A stretch of 64,000 bases of DNA from Deroplatys truncata (GCA_030765065.1 CM060983.1:44638067-44702066); one strand, 5' to 3'; shown: positions 1 to 11,351, numbered from the stretch's first letter. Notes: generated by a model not told the origin, from the sequence alone. A program made the numbers and translations.

Positions 1-955
1 ACTTTTATTTGAAAGGCCTTTGTCCAACTAATATTAAAGCTGAGCTAGATTCTACTCTGGGGAAGTCTGCTCCTTCGTTTACAACAGTAAAGTATTGCGT
101 GGCAGAGTTTAAGCGAGGCCGTACGAGCTGCCAAGACGAACATCGCTGTGGTCGACCAAATGAGGTGATCACGCCAGAAATTGTGAAGAAAATCCACAAA
201 ATGGTATTGGATGACCGTCGACTGAAAGTGCACGAGCTAGCAGACATCGTAGGCATTTCAAAAAGTGCTGTACATCGCATACTAACTGAAAATTTAGACA
301 TGTGAAAATTGTGCGCAAGATGGGTGCCTCGTTTACACACAATGGAGGAAAAGCAGCGTCATGAGAATGTTTCAGTCGAGGGTTTGGCGATGTTTCGCTG
401 CAATAAAGCCGAGTTTTTGCATCGATTCATAACCATGGATGAAACATGGGTCCATCACTTCACACCTGAGACTAAGGAACAGTCAGAACAGTGGATTGAA
501 GGGGGAGAATCGGCTCCAAAGAAGGCGAAGACAGTTCCATCTACAGGCAAGCTCACGGCGTCAGTTTTTTGGGATAAGCGTGGGATAATTTTCATTGATT
601 ATCTTCAAAAAGGAAAAGCAATCAATGGCGAGTATTATGCAAACTTACTGCAACTTTGAATTATGAAATCAAGCAAAACCGGCCGCATTTAGCGAAAAAG
701 AAAGTTCTGTTTCATCAAGACAATGCACCAGTTCACACATCCATTATCGCCATGACCAAAATCAATGAGTTAAAGTTCGATTTGCTTTCTCATGTACCCT
801 ATTCTTCTCACTATAAATAGGGTATCGAAGCTATTGAACATCGCTGGGAAAAGGTGTATCGAGCTGAAAGGAGACTATGTAGAGAAATAAAGATGTTTTC
901 TCCCAAAATATTTGTGTTTTCTTTGTTAGGTCGGGTACTTCTGGGACACCCCTCG
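1..955 (+). mobile_element. mariner fossil, cut by window edge
   Basis: Two frames give mariner transposase: a helix-turn-helix region (EFKRGRTSCQDEHRCGRPNE, KIHKMVLDDRRLK, ELADIVGISKSAVHRIL) and a catalytic part with FITMDETWVHHF and SAPKKAKTVPS. A stop after LTENLDM, a stop after YYANLLQL, and an internal deletion that removes the DLAPSD box make it dead. The right end gtcgggtacttctggg...cctcg is the family's terminal repeat, followed by TA at 956-957. A fuller copy of the same family is at 22328-23620. Confidence 0.9.
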
Positions 956-1983
956 TATGTGCATGAACTATATTAAATATCTTCGATTTATTATTAAATA
1001 TTGTTAATATTTATTTACCATTTAATTCATGCAGCAGCTAAGTATGTGCTGCAAGTTATTGATTTTTTAAGGTCAGCAATCAGGAGTGAATAATCAACTG
1101 CCACTTTGCCACCAAAATTAATACCGGTTACCTTGCTACTGCAACCACCATGTTCAACAGCTGTTAGTAAATTATTAATCATATTTTCTTGTAGGTACTA
1201 TTTCTATCACTTTCTGCCGTCTAAAAAAAGTAGCATGCTTTAAGTAAATCGGTGAATTTCGGAAGTAGATTCTTACTAATTCTCTAATATATATTTCCCA
1301 AATCTGCGAACTTATTTTCAAGCACACTGAGGCAAACGGCTAGGGGATGTGCACTTTTGCATTTTCAGGTTTCCTGTGACTGAGTAATTGGCTTGAAACG
1401 TCATTATTACATAAAATAAGGAAACTATAACTTAAACTCGTTTAGAGTCTGTTAAGAGAGAAGATAATTATTGCTATTACTGCACCGGAGTTCTTAGAAC
1501 ATAAGCTCGCCTCAAGCTTTACACGATGTGGCCATGTAGATGACCATCTTCGCAGAGTTGTGCAGAAAATATGTGACCGTTTCAAGGTAACGTCGCGTGT
1601 AAGCGGCAAGAGGACTTAAGTTGGGGACCATGTTACTTTTGAAACGTGGAGATAAGATTATACTGTTTAAAACTTCCGGCAAATTCTTGCACTAGGAACC
1701 CTCAAGCGGAGCTTACGTGGCGACATTTATGCAAATGCTGAATTTTTCAATAATTTATTACTTTCCTTAGCATATACCTACCAACATACTCCGCAGATAA
1801 GGAAGTGTTAAAAGTTCAAGATTTAGTTCAAGCTGTCTAAAAAATATATACCTACTGAAAATTGTCTGGAATGTCATATTTATAAAAACAAATGATTTTT
1901 TTTTACTCTATTTTATTTTACTCGCTTTAACTCAGTCATATCGCGACATCTGTTGGTGGATAACTCTTAGAACGATATGTGAT
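956..1983. other. unassigned DNA
   Basis: No open frame, tRNA box or repeat recognised. Confidence 0.6.
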
Positions 1984-2340
1984 GGACAGTTAGCCTTCTA
2001 GGTCTCATCCCTGTAACCACCCGCTCCGTCACGTGTCACAGAGACCCTAGCGCATAGCTACCGAATCTTCCACAGTGCAGACGGTATTAGAGTGCCATCC
2101 AGTCCAACCGGCGCTCCCACATAAAGGCGGACAGTTAGCCTTCTAGGTCTCATCCCTGTAACCAACTGTTTCATGCCGTGCAGATGGCATTAAGGTGCCG
2201 TCCAGTCTAACTGCCGCCCTCAAACAGAAAGGCGGACAGTTAGCCTTCTAGGTCTCATCCCTGTAACCACCTGCTTCATGCCGTGCAGATGGCGTTAGGA
2301 TGCCGTCCGGTCTAACTGCTTACATTGTCTGTAGATAGAT
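1984..2340 (+). repeat. three-unit tandem repeat, 145 and 105 bp steps
   Basis: Units start at 1986, 2131 and 2236. Each opens acagttagccttctaggtct followed by catccctgtaacca and continues with gtgcagatgg / gtccagtctaactg. The first unit has about 40 bp extra. No coding sense. Confidence 0.85.
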
Positions 2341-2395
2341 GGCACAGCATTCCCTATTACCAGTTATTTTTCATTTTACTATTGTTTTAGACTTA

Positions 2396-2550
2396 AGGTG
2401 GAACTTTGGGTCGTGGTATTAAATATCCAATCCGGTATTTACCTTGACGACTGAGGATAACCACGAAAAAACCTCAGACAGATTGGTCGGCCCACGGGAC
2501 CTCTCGAATGCGGACCACAGACTTTACCGCCTGAGCTATCCCGCTCGGTA
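2396..2550 (-). repeat. SINE B, short copy
   Basis: Minus strand begins taccgagcgggatagctcag and has a ggtaaagtctgtggtccgca / cattcgagaggtccc tRNA-like head, then tgaggttttttcgtggttat. Confidence 0.75.
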
Positions 2551-3094
2551 CTAAGCTTTTCTTTTATATATTTGATAGCTATTGTCTTGCGAGTTCACTG
2601 CCGTGTAGTTTGTTCGATTTGGTCTATTTTGTGTTCAGCCAAAAATGAATTTTTACTGGAGAACATTTTCGGCCAATGATTTTCTACGATTTTAAATCGT
2701 CATTAACGCCTAAACAATGTAAAGATTGGAGAAATGCATTTGGTGAAGAAGTTCCAGTGACCATCATGGTTATATTTTTCCTATAATTTTCTTTTTTGGT
2801 TTTTACATTTATATTTTATGGGTTGTTGTATTAATAGTCTTCAAAATGGATTTGAAAAAAATCCTAATACAGGGTTGTTTTTATTCAGTGGAAGAATATC
2901 TAGAAATGAATTAATTTATAAGCTTATTTATGGAATGCACTATGTTTTACAATTCCAAAATTTAGTTTCGGTACCTACTCGTGTAAGAAATTAGGATTTC
3001 TGTATTTGTGTATTACATCTAATTAGACCTGTTCTTTTTGTACTAATAATTGTATTGTTGACGAAGCCAATATTTCTGTATTGAAATCAAACGG

Positions 3095-3985
3095 TGAATT
3101 CAAATAAATAAGGCAACAATTAACAATTGGTACAGCGAATTCAAAAGAGATCCATTGTTTCTTAGTGATGAATTTCGTGAAGGACGCCCAAGAACTGCTG
3201 TTGCTGGTAAAAACATCGCATCTTTTCGAGAAATGCTTGAGGAAGATCCCCGGACATTTTATGAATTTATTCGAGCGACATTGGGCATCAATAGTTAGAC
3301 GCGAGAAAACATTGTTGTGGATGGATTCCAAATAAACTGACTTCCGATCAAAAACAACTCACTGATTGGTGCACAAAAATTCCAAGGGGCACTTCAAATG
3401 TGGTTTGGAATATGTTACTGCTGATTAATTTTGGATTTATTGTTATGATCATGTAAAGAAATGTAAATCGGCTCAATGAGTCTTTCGAACTAAAATTAAA
3501 CCTACAAAAGTCCGACGAATTCGCAGTGCTGCTAAGAAAATGTTTCCTAGTTTTCCCCCCTAATACGGGCCATATTGCTATTATAGCATTAGAACATAGA
3601 CGTACCGTTACTACCGATTGGCACACAGATGTCTGTTTGCCGCAAATTTCTGAAAAACTTCGTGAAAAACGCCCAAAATTAAAAATAACGTTACATCGTC
3701 GCATTCAGCTAAACTAATAACTGAGCACTATGGTCCCTCCACCACACAGCCCTGACCTAGCACTTTGTAATTTCTTTTTGTTGCTAAAAATTAAAGATAA
3801 AATGCGTGGAATCAGTTTTTCGTCATCAGATGAAACAGTGAAACGTTATAAAAACTTAAGTTTCTGAAGTGCCTCAGGAAAAGTGGCATCATTACTTTAA
3901 GGACTGGTTTCATTGAATACAAAAATGTGTTGATGTTAAAGAGAAATATTTTGAAAAACAATAAAATCATTTAAATTTTTAAAAA
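3095..3985 (+). mobile_element. mariner-like fossil, second family
   Basis: Pieces seen in order: NNWYSEFKRDPLFLSDEFRE and GRPRTAVAGKNI, then a fourfold-decayed middle, then HIAIIALEHRRTVTTDWHTD and LPQISEKLREKRPKLKITLH, then HSPDLALCNFFLLLKIKDKM. This is the order of mariner transposases carrying the C-terminal LPQ..KL..KRP motif. Many stops and gaps. Both ends are unclear. Confidence 0.75.
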
Positions 3986-4892
3986 CCAATCCTTGTTTGG
4001 TTTTCAAAAAATGTTTAGTGTCGCCCTCCTAAGCACATTCCAAACAGAAAAACATACGGGATGTTTTTATGAAATTGTTTTGGCGGGAGTTCAGGGTTCC
4101 TCAAAACGCGTATAAAATAACACCATTGAATTGTAATGCCTCTTCTTCTTAGACAGGCAGCAAAAAAATTAACGGGAAATAAGAGAAAATTCATATTCTG
4201 TAACTCTTATCCTATGTTGAATTCACAAAGTTGCGTCAGATAATATATACGGATAAGTGATAGAAACGCTTGCAAGAGTTCCTTGTCCAGCTTTTCGTGT
4301 TCTCCATCAAATAAATCACTAGCAATGACGTCAAGGACCTCCAGAGGGATATTCAGGTGCTAAACCTCCACTTGGTGTCTTGTAACGCCAACGTGGCCAT
4401 CTTTGTGTTCCATCTATTTGTCAGATTTACATGGCTGGAGGAAGGACCATACACCGGTAATATTAAATGTTAAGAACACAGTCGCAGGTGTCAAGAAGAT
4501 ACAAAACTCCCCCCGCCCAGAGAGCAAACAACACACGCAGCCAACTGATGACCGATTCCGGGTATGGGAATACGTTGTACCTACTACAAAATCAAACATC
4601 AGTACTAGCTGTTATGAAGGATAGCGTTTTTTATATTACCTAAGAAGCCTAAATTCAATTTCCGGCTAAAGAAGATGCTTCTTTTATAACAGAAATGGTT
4701 GATTTTGCCAACATATCCGTCAAAATTTTCAGTAACAGGATGGAAGAATACCAATTGCCATACAAAAATCGAACCCAAGCTATCTAAATAAAATTCCAAG
4801 TAACCTAGGCACTAAATCACATAGAGCTGTGTTACATATACACGGTTTAGAATTAATAGCAATGCCGTTTGGATAGCAAGAAAACTAACTCC
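3986..4892. other. unassigned DNA
   Basis: AT-rich with small open frames (73 codons at most) lacking any protein-like pattern. Confidence 0.6.
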
Positions 4893-6205
4893 TATTAAGG
4901 GAACAGAACCTGAGCCTCCTAGATGAGAGCTAAGTATTCTAACCAATCGGACTATGTTGCCTTATGCTCTGTAGCAAAATTTGCATTATGATTCACACTT
5001 ATGTGCATTTGCATTGAAACAAAACAACGTCCCCATGCCGGAAATGGAAGCTGGATATCCTGGTGCCACTAGACCACATGGGAAACCTTTGACTTTGGGC
5101 TCTAAAGCATTATTTTGATACGCATTGACATTAGTCTAATTGTGTTTCCATGTTTCCATAGAAACCAAACACATTCCCACGAAAGAAATCGAACCCACGC
5201 CTCCTGGTTGAAAACTAGATATTCTAGCCATTAGACCATGGCTAGGCCTTTGGCATTGGGCTCTATAACTTTATTTTCATAGGAGTTAACATCAGTCTAA
5301 TTATGTTTCCAGAGAAACAAAACATCCACACATGTTTCCAGAGAAACAAAACATCCACACATGTTTCCATAGAAACAAAACAATCGCACTCCCTGAATCG
5401 AAACCGGACCTCCAGGATGAAAGCCAGCCTACTATTCACTAGACCACAAGGTACAAACTTGGATTTGGGCTCTATGGCATTATTTTCATGAGCGTTAACA
5501 TCAGTCTAATTAGTTTCATAGAAACAAAACATCCACACATGTTTCCATAGAAACAAAACAATCGCACTCCCTGAATCGAAACCAGACCTTCTGAATGAAA
5601 GCCAGATCTCCTATTCACTAGATCACAATGTACACATTTGGCTTTGGGCTCTATAGCAGTATTTTCATGAGCGTTGACATCAGTCTAATTAGTTTCATAG
5701 AAACAAAAGAATCGCACTCCATAAATCGAAACCGGACCACCGGATTGAGAGCCAGGTCTCGTATTCACTAGACCACAAGGTACACGTTTAACTTAGAGCT
5801 CTATAGCGTTATTTTCGTGAGCGTTAACATCGGTCTAACTATGTTTCCATAGAAACAAAACATACTCTCACGCTGGGAATCGAACCCAGGATTCATGTAT
5901 AAAAGCCAGGTATCTTAGCCACTAGTTCACATGGTACTCGTTGACTTTGTGCTCTGTAGCATCATTTTCATAAGAGTTAACACCAGTCTAGTCTCGTAGA
6001 AACAAAACGGATGTTTTATACTGCGAATTGAAACCGCATCTCGTAGATGGAATTCAGTTAACCGAACCACTAGACCAAATGGGATTTGGTTTACTTCGGA
6101 CTCTAGAGCATCGTTTCATAATTGTTAACACCAGTTTGTTTCCATAGAAACAAAACACATTTCCACGCCGAGAATCGAATCCGGGTCGCCTGAATGAAGA
6201 ATACT
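4893..6205 (-). repeat. older, decayed minus-strand array of tRNA-Glu-like units
   Basis: About nine blocks (near 4893, 5030, 5172, 5385, 5564, 5710, 5867, 6013 and 6158), read on the minus strand, resemble tRNA-Glu: ccatgtg, ctagtggc, gatacctggc, ggttcgattcc. Most are 140-180 bp apart. The plus-strand spacer keeps tttgggctctatagcatt, attttcatgagcgttaac, and gtttccatagaaacaaaac. None looks functional. The spacer after the 3' end starts ttttgtttc as in the plus-strand array, so the two arrays probably share an ancestor. A 29-bp subrepeat (atgtttccagagaaac...) is triplicated at 5303-5370. Confidence 0.8.
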
Positions 6206-6754
6206 ACGTTATAAATAACTGTTTCAAAATAGCAGTCAAGTACCTATTTCCACAAGCAGTTTCTACATTATGATTATTTTTAAGAAAAATTTAAGAATTT
6301 CGCAAAAATGCTTCTTACGATGCAAATTTTAATGTTTTCCGTGAAATGTAATACGAGTGGGGTAATTAAACTGTTACGTGACGGACTCCACCATCGCATA
6401 ACTATCATGTATTAGTTTCCATGATTTTAATGATTATATGTTCCAAAACGGAATTTCGGTTAATAGTCTTAGCATGCGTATCTCAAGAGCTCAATAACAC
6501 AATCAAATCTATTGGTTGTAAGATTTCTAGTGGGCGTCGCACTGTTTGGAAGCAGTAACGGTTCCGAGTTATGCCATAACTGTCGTGCTGTAACGCAACG
6601 ACAGAGAGCGCCAAAGAAAATCTTCGGCGGATTTTGTATCGTATCCTGGGGTCTTTTGAGGCGCTACTTCACCTTACCTATCGCAGAGCGTGGTGGCGTG
6701 ATAACACAGCAATAAGGGATAAAACAGGGGAGGTTGATGCTTTTGTTTTTTCTG

Positions 6755-7015
6755 GTGTTATTGAAACGAAAACATGTTTATTGTCTCAGAACCAGCGAAA
6801 TTACTCGTGGACGTATCGTGGGTATGTGGGAGGCTGGTCGCACTGTTACAGCAATTCCAACGGCAGCGTATAAAGGTGTTTTTATAGTAAATTACTGGAT
6901 AAAAATTTCCAGGAAAGTGGGGAAGACGGTCTACATACTCGTCAGAAAGTGGGCACTTCCCGTAAAACATCCGCAGATTATGATATCCGTTTACTAAATG
7001 CAAATTACTCTTTTG
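6755..7015 (+). mobile_element. Tc1-like transposase N-terminal fossil
   Basis: EITRGRIVGMWEAGRTVTAI matches the helix-turn-helix of Tc1-type transposases, and after a frame change EDGLHTRQKVGTSRKTSADY matches the RPR(K)TSA segment that follows. No catalytic part found. Confidence 0.75.
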
Positions 7016-8739
7016 TTATAACTGATTGATCATGTTTAGAAACTAGAGATAAATATGTATATGTACCTATATGGTTTACCGAATGTGACATACATATTCT
7101 GGCAATAAAATAGGGTTATATTTTTGTCTATAATCCTGTTGTATTCTTGCGATCAGCAAAATGCTAGTAAAGGCATATTAACCAATTATAGTTTGAATTA
7201 GAGGGAAAACATGCTGTTTTATTTATTATTTAGTTATGTTTGCTTCTATGCAGCAACAAGCATTGATATCACAAAGAATACAGTTCTGCTTATATGTTGT
7301 TATAAAGTGCTGCCTTGCTATGTATTTAATGAATACCATTCAAGATTTAATTTGCACCCCCTGATTACCTTCTCACACTACACATTCTACATTTCGCTAA
7401 CCTGGGCACTCTTCAAGATTTCCCTTAGCTTTTAACCCTTTCAAAGGCGTGTCCTGCACTAGCCGATAAGGTATAGGCTACCAATCACGATAAGAGGTCT
7501 GTATGACAAACTGAATGCACTCACTCTATCTCTTTTAGCCAATACGATCGAGAGCGTAAACATATATTTCGTTTCTAGGCCATTTTGTAACCTTTGTTGT
7601 GGTTATTAATGTAACCATTTAGTAGGAGTGGCGCACCCTTGCACCGTGGTCTAAAGCAGCCAATGAAATGTGCATGGCTTCGCAAGGCCACGTACAACGA
7701 TAAATAAGTGACAGACGCGAGGTTCAGTGGGATTTTCTTTGGCGCTCTTTGGACCTATGCTCTCTACGATCAGAGTGTTACTTTTAAAACGGTTACAACA
7801 ATTCTAAGCGATGGCATTAGTGAAAAGTTGGAGGACTTTCTTTGGAATTGAATAAATTGGACCAATAGCTATTTTTGATAATGTTCCATTCTCATAGCCG
7901 TTCCAAAAATAACAGTTATGTAATAATGAACTTATGGTACCTACAGACTAGCGCTTTCAAAATAAGTAAAAAGCGTTTGTTTTATCACCTGTTTTATCGC
8001 AGCTGGATAGACAGCTAAATTTAAGACACACAGTGCTAGATTTTGTGTTTAAATACATTTTGCGTCTTTGAGTATCGTTTGAGATGATGCATTGCATCGC
8101 CAGAATAAGATACCGTGATTGCACAAAAATGTCACGTACACCAGCTATCAGATATCACAGTTTCAACCCATGTTCTGTTCGGTAGATATAGGAAAGTGCT
8201 GGATCGTAAACTTACCTACAACGCCTCAGTCTTTTTATTAAAAAAGAAAACATCTCCGTGTCACGGTAAAAGAAAGATTTAATGTGTGACACGTAAAACG
8301 TAATTTGTGGCAACATAGATCACCCTTGTCACCTTCCGTGCATATAAAAGCTCTTACAAAGTAAAGATAGATCACTTTTCGTTGTCCGTGAAACGTAATT
8401 CGTTGCTTCTTGTGCGCTTTTGCAGGATGTAGACTTTTGAAGTGAAAAGGGATAGAAGAATAAGACACCGTCAAAAGAGAATACATCCAACCAACACTGT
8501 TTTTACTCACGCGTCATGTTATTAAAATACAACATAAATTAATTCGGGAACTCTTTCTCTTAATTTTATACGCACAAAAGACTTTAGACGACTTATCCAA
8601 AATGTGTTTCAAATAAATCTTAGTAAATAAAAAAGAAAAACGAACTGTATAAACCACAAAAACATTATTTAAAGTAGTATGCATTGTACATACATACTGT
8701 GAATTCTACTGAAAATGTTATCTGAGGGCAGCTAAACTA
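7016..8739. other. unassigned DNA between the two tRNA-Glu arrays
   Basis: Nothing recognised apart from a perfect 15-bp inverted match (gagcgccaaagaaaa at 6608 with ttttctttggcgctc at 7733). Confidence 0.55.
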
Positions 8740-8784
8740 TAACTCCAACCTGGACTAGTGGTTAGAATATATGGATTACAGGAA

Positions 8785-8856
8785 TCCCATGTGATTTAGT
8801 GGCTAGGATACCTGGCTTTTACCCAAATGGCACGGTTTCTATTACCGACTTGTGAA
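8785..8856 (+). pseudogene. tRNA-Glu array unit 1, decayed
   Basis: The 5' half keeps tcccatgtga and ctaggatacctgg, but the T arm (ggtttctattaccga) and the acceptor 3' strand are broken; the anticodon position reads TTT. A further remnant precedes it at 8740-8780. Confidence 0.8.
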
Positions 8857-8932
8857 TGAGTTTTGTTTCCCTAAGCAAACATAGTTGTGAATCCTACAGA
8901 ACAGTTACTTATGAAGAACAAAAACACAAGAG

Positions 8933-9002
8933 TCCCATGTGGTTTAGTGGCTACGAATCCTGGTTTACTCAGAAAGCCCGAATTCGATTCCCGGCATGGG
9001 AA
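8933..9002 (+). pseudogene. tRNA-Glu array unit 2, decayed
   Basis: Acceptor ends and TTCGATTC box are intact, but the anticodon arm is altered (tggtttactcag), as in units 7, 9 and 11, so no UUC anticodon loop forms. Confidence 0.8.
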
Positions 9003-9066
9003 TTCATTTTGTTTCAGTAATGAAACATATTTGTGAATCATACTGATAAACAATAAATAACAAGAG

Positions 9067-9138
9067 CCCCATGTGGTCTAGTGGCTAGGATACCTGGCTT
9101 TCACACAGGAGGCCCAGGTTCGATTCCCGGCATGGGAA
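9067..9138 (+). tRNA. tRNA-Glu(UUC)-like, unit 3
   Basis: Full length with CTTTCAC anticodon loop and T6 stop, but C at position 1 and mismatches in anticodon and T stems suggest reduced or no function. Confidence 0.6.
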
Positions 9139-9211
9139 TTTTTTGTTTCACTAAGCAAACATAGTTGAGAATCCTAAAGAGAATGTTACTGATGAAAAGC
9201 AAAGAACAGAG

Positions 9212-9283
9212 TTCCTGTAGTCAAGTGGCTAGAATAGCTGTTTTTCATCCACGAGGACCGGGTTCTATTCCCGACTAGTGAAT
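9212..9283 (+). pseudogene. tRNA-Glu array unit 4, decayed
   Basis: Multiple changes in the D, anticodon and T arms (ttcctgtagtcaagtgg, ggttctattcccgac). Recognisable only by array position and box remnants. Confidence 0.75.
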
Positions 9284-9358
9284 GAGTTTTGTTTCCCTAA
9301 GCAAACGTAGTTGTGAATCCTAAAGAGAATGTTACTGATAAACAAAAAAGAGCAAGAG

Positions 9359-9421
9359 TCCCATGTGGTCTAGTGGTTAGGATATCTGCTTTTCGCCCGG
9401 GTTCGATTCCCGGCATGCGAA
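9359..9421 (+). pseudogene. tRNA-Glu array unit 5, 9 nt short
   Basis: Good A and B boxes and T6, but the anticodon arm and variable loop are collapsed (tctgcttttcgcccggg). Confidence 0.8.
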
Positions 9422-9495
9422 TTTTTTGTTTCACTAAGCAAACATAGTTGTGAATCCTACAGAGAATGTTACTGATAAACAAAGAAGAATAAGAG

Positions 9496-9567
9496 TCTCA
9501 TGTGGTCTAGTGACTAGAATACCTAGCTTTCACCCAGAAGTCCCGGGTTCGATTCCTGGCATGGGAA
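9496..9567 (+). tRNA. tRNA-Glu(UUC), unit 6
   Basis: 72 nt, CTTTCAC loop, T6 stop; position 3 T and T-stem change (gattcctggc) keep pairing possible. Several other substitutions mark it as older than the right-hand units. Confidence 0.65.
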
Positions 9568-9642
9568 TTTTTTGTTTCACTAAGCAAACATAGTTGTGAA
9601 TCCTAAAGAGAATCTTACTGATAAAAAAAAACCGAACAAGAG

Positions 9643-9711
9643 TGCCATGTGGTCTAGTGGCTAGGATACCTGGCATACTCAGAAGACCCGGGTTCGATAC
9701 TCTGCATGGAT
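9643..9711 (+). pseudogene. tRNA-Glu array unit 7, decayed
   Basis: Anticodon arm reads ggcatactcag and the 3' end is damaged (gatactctgcatgga). Confidence 0.75.
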
Positions 9712-9786
9712 TTTTTTTGTTTCACTAAGGAAACATAGTTGCGTATTCTAAAGTGAATGTTCCTGATAAACAAAAAAGAGCAAGAG

Positions 9787-9858
9787 TCCCATGTGGTCTA
9801 GTGGCTAGGATACCTGGCTTTCACCCAGTAGACCCGGGTTCGATTCCCGACATGGGAA
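9787..9858 (+). tRNA. tRNA-Glu(UUC), unit 8
   Basis: 72 nt with CTTTCAC loop, intact acceptor stem and T6; small changes in the variable loop (agtagacccgg) and at the base of the T stem. Confidence 0.7.
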
Positions 9859-9932
9859 TTTTTTGTTTCACTAAGCAAACATAGTTGTGAATCCTACAGA
9901 GAATGTTACTGATAAACAAAATCGAGCAAGAG

Positions 9933-10002
9933 TCCCAAGTGGTCGATTGGCTAGGATGCCTGGTTTACTCAGAAGATCCGGGTTGGATAATCTGCATGGG
10001 AC
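9933..10002 (+). pseudogene. tRNA-Glu array unit 9, decayed
   Basis: D arm (ggtcgattgg), anticodon arm (tttactcag) and B box (ggttggataat) are all altered. Confidence 0.75.
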
Positions 10003-10074
10003 TTTTTTGTTTCACTAAGCAAACAGTTGTGAATCCTAAAGAGAATGTTACTGATAAACAAAAAAGATCAAGAG

Positions 10075-10147
10075 TCCCGTTTGGTCTAGTGGCTAGGATA
10101 CCTGGCTTTTTACCCAGGAGGCCCGGGTTCGATTCCCGGCTTGGGAA
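10075..10147 (+). pseudogene. tRNA-Glu array unit 10, 8-nt anticodon loop
   Basis: Otherwise well kept, but the loop has an extra T (cttttta) and the acceptor stem ends tcccgtt / ttggga. Confidence 0.65.
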
Positions 10148-10221
10148 TTTTTTGTTTCACTAAGCAAACATAGTTGTGAAACCTACAGAGAATGTTACTG
10201 ATAAACATAATCGAACAAGAG

Positions 10222-10291
10222 TCCCGTGTGGTCTAGTGGCTAGGATACCTGGTTTACTCAGAAGACACGGGTTGTATAATCTGCATGGGAA
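10222..10291 (+). pseudogene. tRNA-Glu array unit 11, decayed
   Basis: Shares the tttactcag anticodon arm of units 2 and 9 and lacks a B box (gttgtataatctgc). Confidence 0.75.
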
Positions 10292-10365
10292 TTTTTTGTT
10301 TCACTAAGCAAACATAGTTGTGAATCCTACAGAGAATGTTACTGATAAACATAATCGAACAAGAG

Positions 10366-10437
10366 TCCCATGTGGTCTAGTGGCTAGGATGCCTGGCTTT
10401 CACCCAGGAGGCCCAGGTTCGATTCCCGGCATGGGAA
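10366..10437 (+). tRNA. tRNA-Glu(UUC), unit 12
   Basis: 72 nt, correct anticodon arm; one T-stem mismatch (cccagg). Stop is only T4. Confidence 0.75.
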
Positions 10438-10507
10438 TATTTTGTTTCACTAAGCAAACATAGTTGTGAATCCTACAGAGAATGTTACTGATAGCAGAGC
10501 ACAAGAG

Positions 10508-10579
10508 TCCCATGTGGTCTAGTGGCTAGGATACCTGGCTGTCACCCAGGAGGACCGGCCTTGATTGCCGGCATGGGAG
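10508..10579 (+). pseudogene. tRNA-Glu-derived unit 13 with GUC anticodon
   Basis: The loop reads CTGTCAC, which would give GUC (Asp). The B box is damaged (cggccttgattgccgg), so expression is doubtful. Discriminator base is G. Confidence 0.75.
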
Positions 10580-10648
10580 TTTTTTGTTTCACTAAGCAAA
10601 CATAGTTGTGAATCCTACAGAGAATGTTACTGATAGCTAACACAAGAG

Positions 10649-10720
10649 TCCCATGTGGTCTAGTGGCTAGGATACCTGGCTTTCACCCAGGAGGCCCGGG
10701 TTCGATTCCCGGCATGGGAA
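10649..10720 (+). tRNA. tRNA-Glu(UUC), unit 14, consensus
   Basis: All four stems pair, loop CTTTCAC, discriminator A, T6 stop. Matches the array consensus. Confidence 0.92.
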
Positions 10721-10790
10721 TTTTTTGTTTCACTAAGCAAACATAGTTGTGAATCCTACAGAGAATGTTACTGATAGCAAAGCACAAGAG

Positions 10791-10862
10791 TCCCATGTTG
10801 TCTAGTGGTTAGGATGCCTGGCTTTTACCCAGGAGGCCCAGGTTCGATTCCCGGCATGGGAA
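10791..10862 (+). pseudogene. tRNA-Glu-derived unit 15 with UUU anticodon
   Basis: The loop reads CTTTTAC (UUU, Lys). It also has tcccatgttg at the D-arm junction, a T-stem mismatch, and no run of four T after the gene. Confidence 0.75.
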
Positions 10863-10936
10863 TAATTTGTTTCACTAAGCAAACATAGTTGTGAATCCTA
10901 CAGAGAATGTTACTGATAAAGAATGAAGAGCAAGAG

Positions 10937-10999
10937 TCCCATGTGGTCTAGTGGTTAGGATGCCTGGCTTTCACCCAGGTTCGATTCCCGGCACGGGAA
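10937..10999 (+). pseudogene. tRNA-Glu array unit 16, 9 nt deleted
   Basis: Anticodon stem and variable loop are fused to the T arm (cacccaggttcgattccc). Confidence 0.85.
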
Positions 11000-11068
11000 T
11001 ATTTTGTTTCACTAAGCAAACATAGTTGTGAATCCTACAGAGAATGTTACTGATAATTAACACAAGAG

Positions 11069-11140
11069 TCCCATGTGGTCTAGTGGCTAGGATACCTGGC
11101 TTTCACCCAGGAGGCCCGGGTTCGATTCCCGCCATGGGAA
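11069..11140 (+). tRNA. tRNA-Glu(UUC), unit 17
   Basis: Consensus except for a mismatch at the base of the T stem (cccgccatggga); T4 stop. Confidence 0.85.
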
Positions 11141-11209
11141 TATTTTGTTTCACTAAGCAAACATAGTTGTGAATCCTACAGAGAATGTTACTGATAATTA
11201 ACACAAGAG

Positions 11210-11281
11210 TCCCATGTGGTCTAGTGCCTAGGATACCTGGCTTTCACCCAGGAGGCCCGGGTTCGATTCCCGGCATGGGAA
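11210..11281 (+). tRNA. tRNA-Glu(UUC), unit 18
   Basis: Consensus stems, but one of the two invariant D-loop guanines is changed (agtgccta); only T3 follows directly. Confidence 0.8.
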
Positions 11282-11351
11282 TTCTTTGTTTCACTAAGCA
11301 AACATAGTTGTGAATCCTACAGAGAATGTTACTGATAGCAAAGCACAAGAG

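Noticed and set aside
5303-5491. 62-codon open frame with repeated FQRNKTSTHV
   Set aside because: Arises from the 29-bp subrepeat in the decayed tRNA-Glu-like array.
6608-7747. Transposon bounded by the 15-bp inverted match gagcgccaaagaaaa
   Set aside because: The match does not extend, there is no target duplication, and the Tc1 fossil inside does not line up with these ends.
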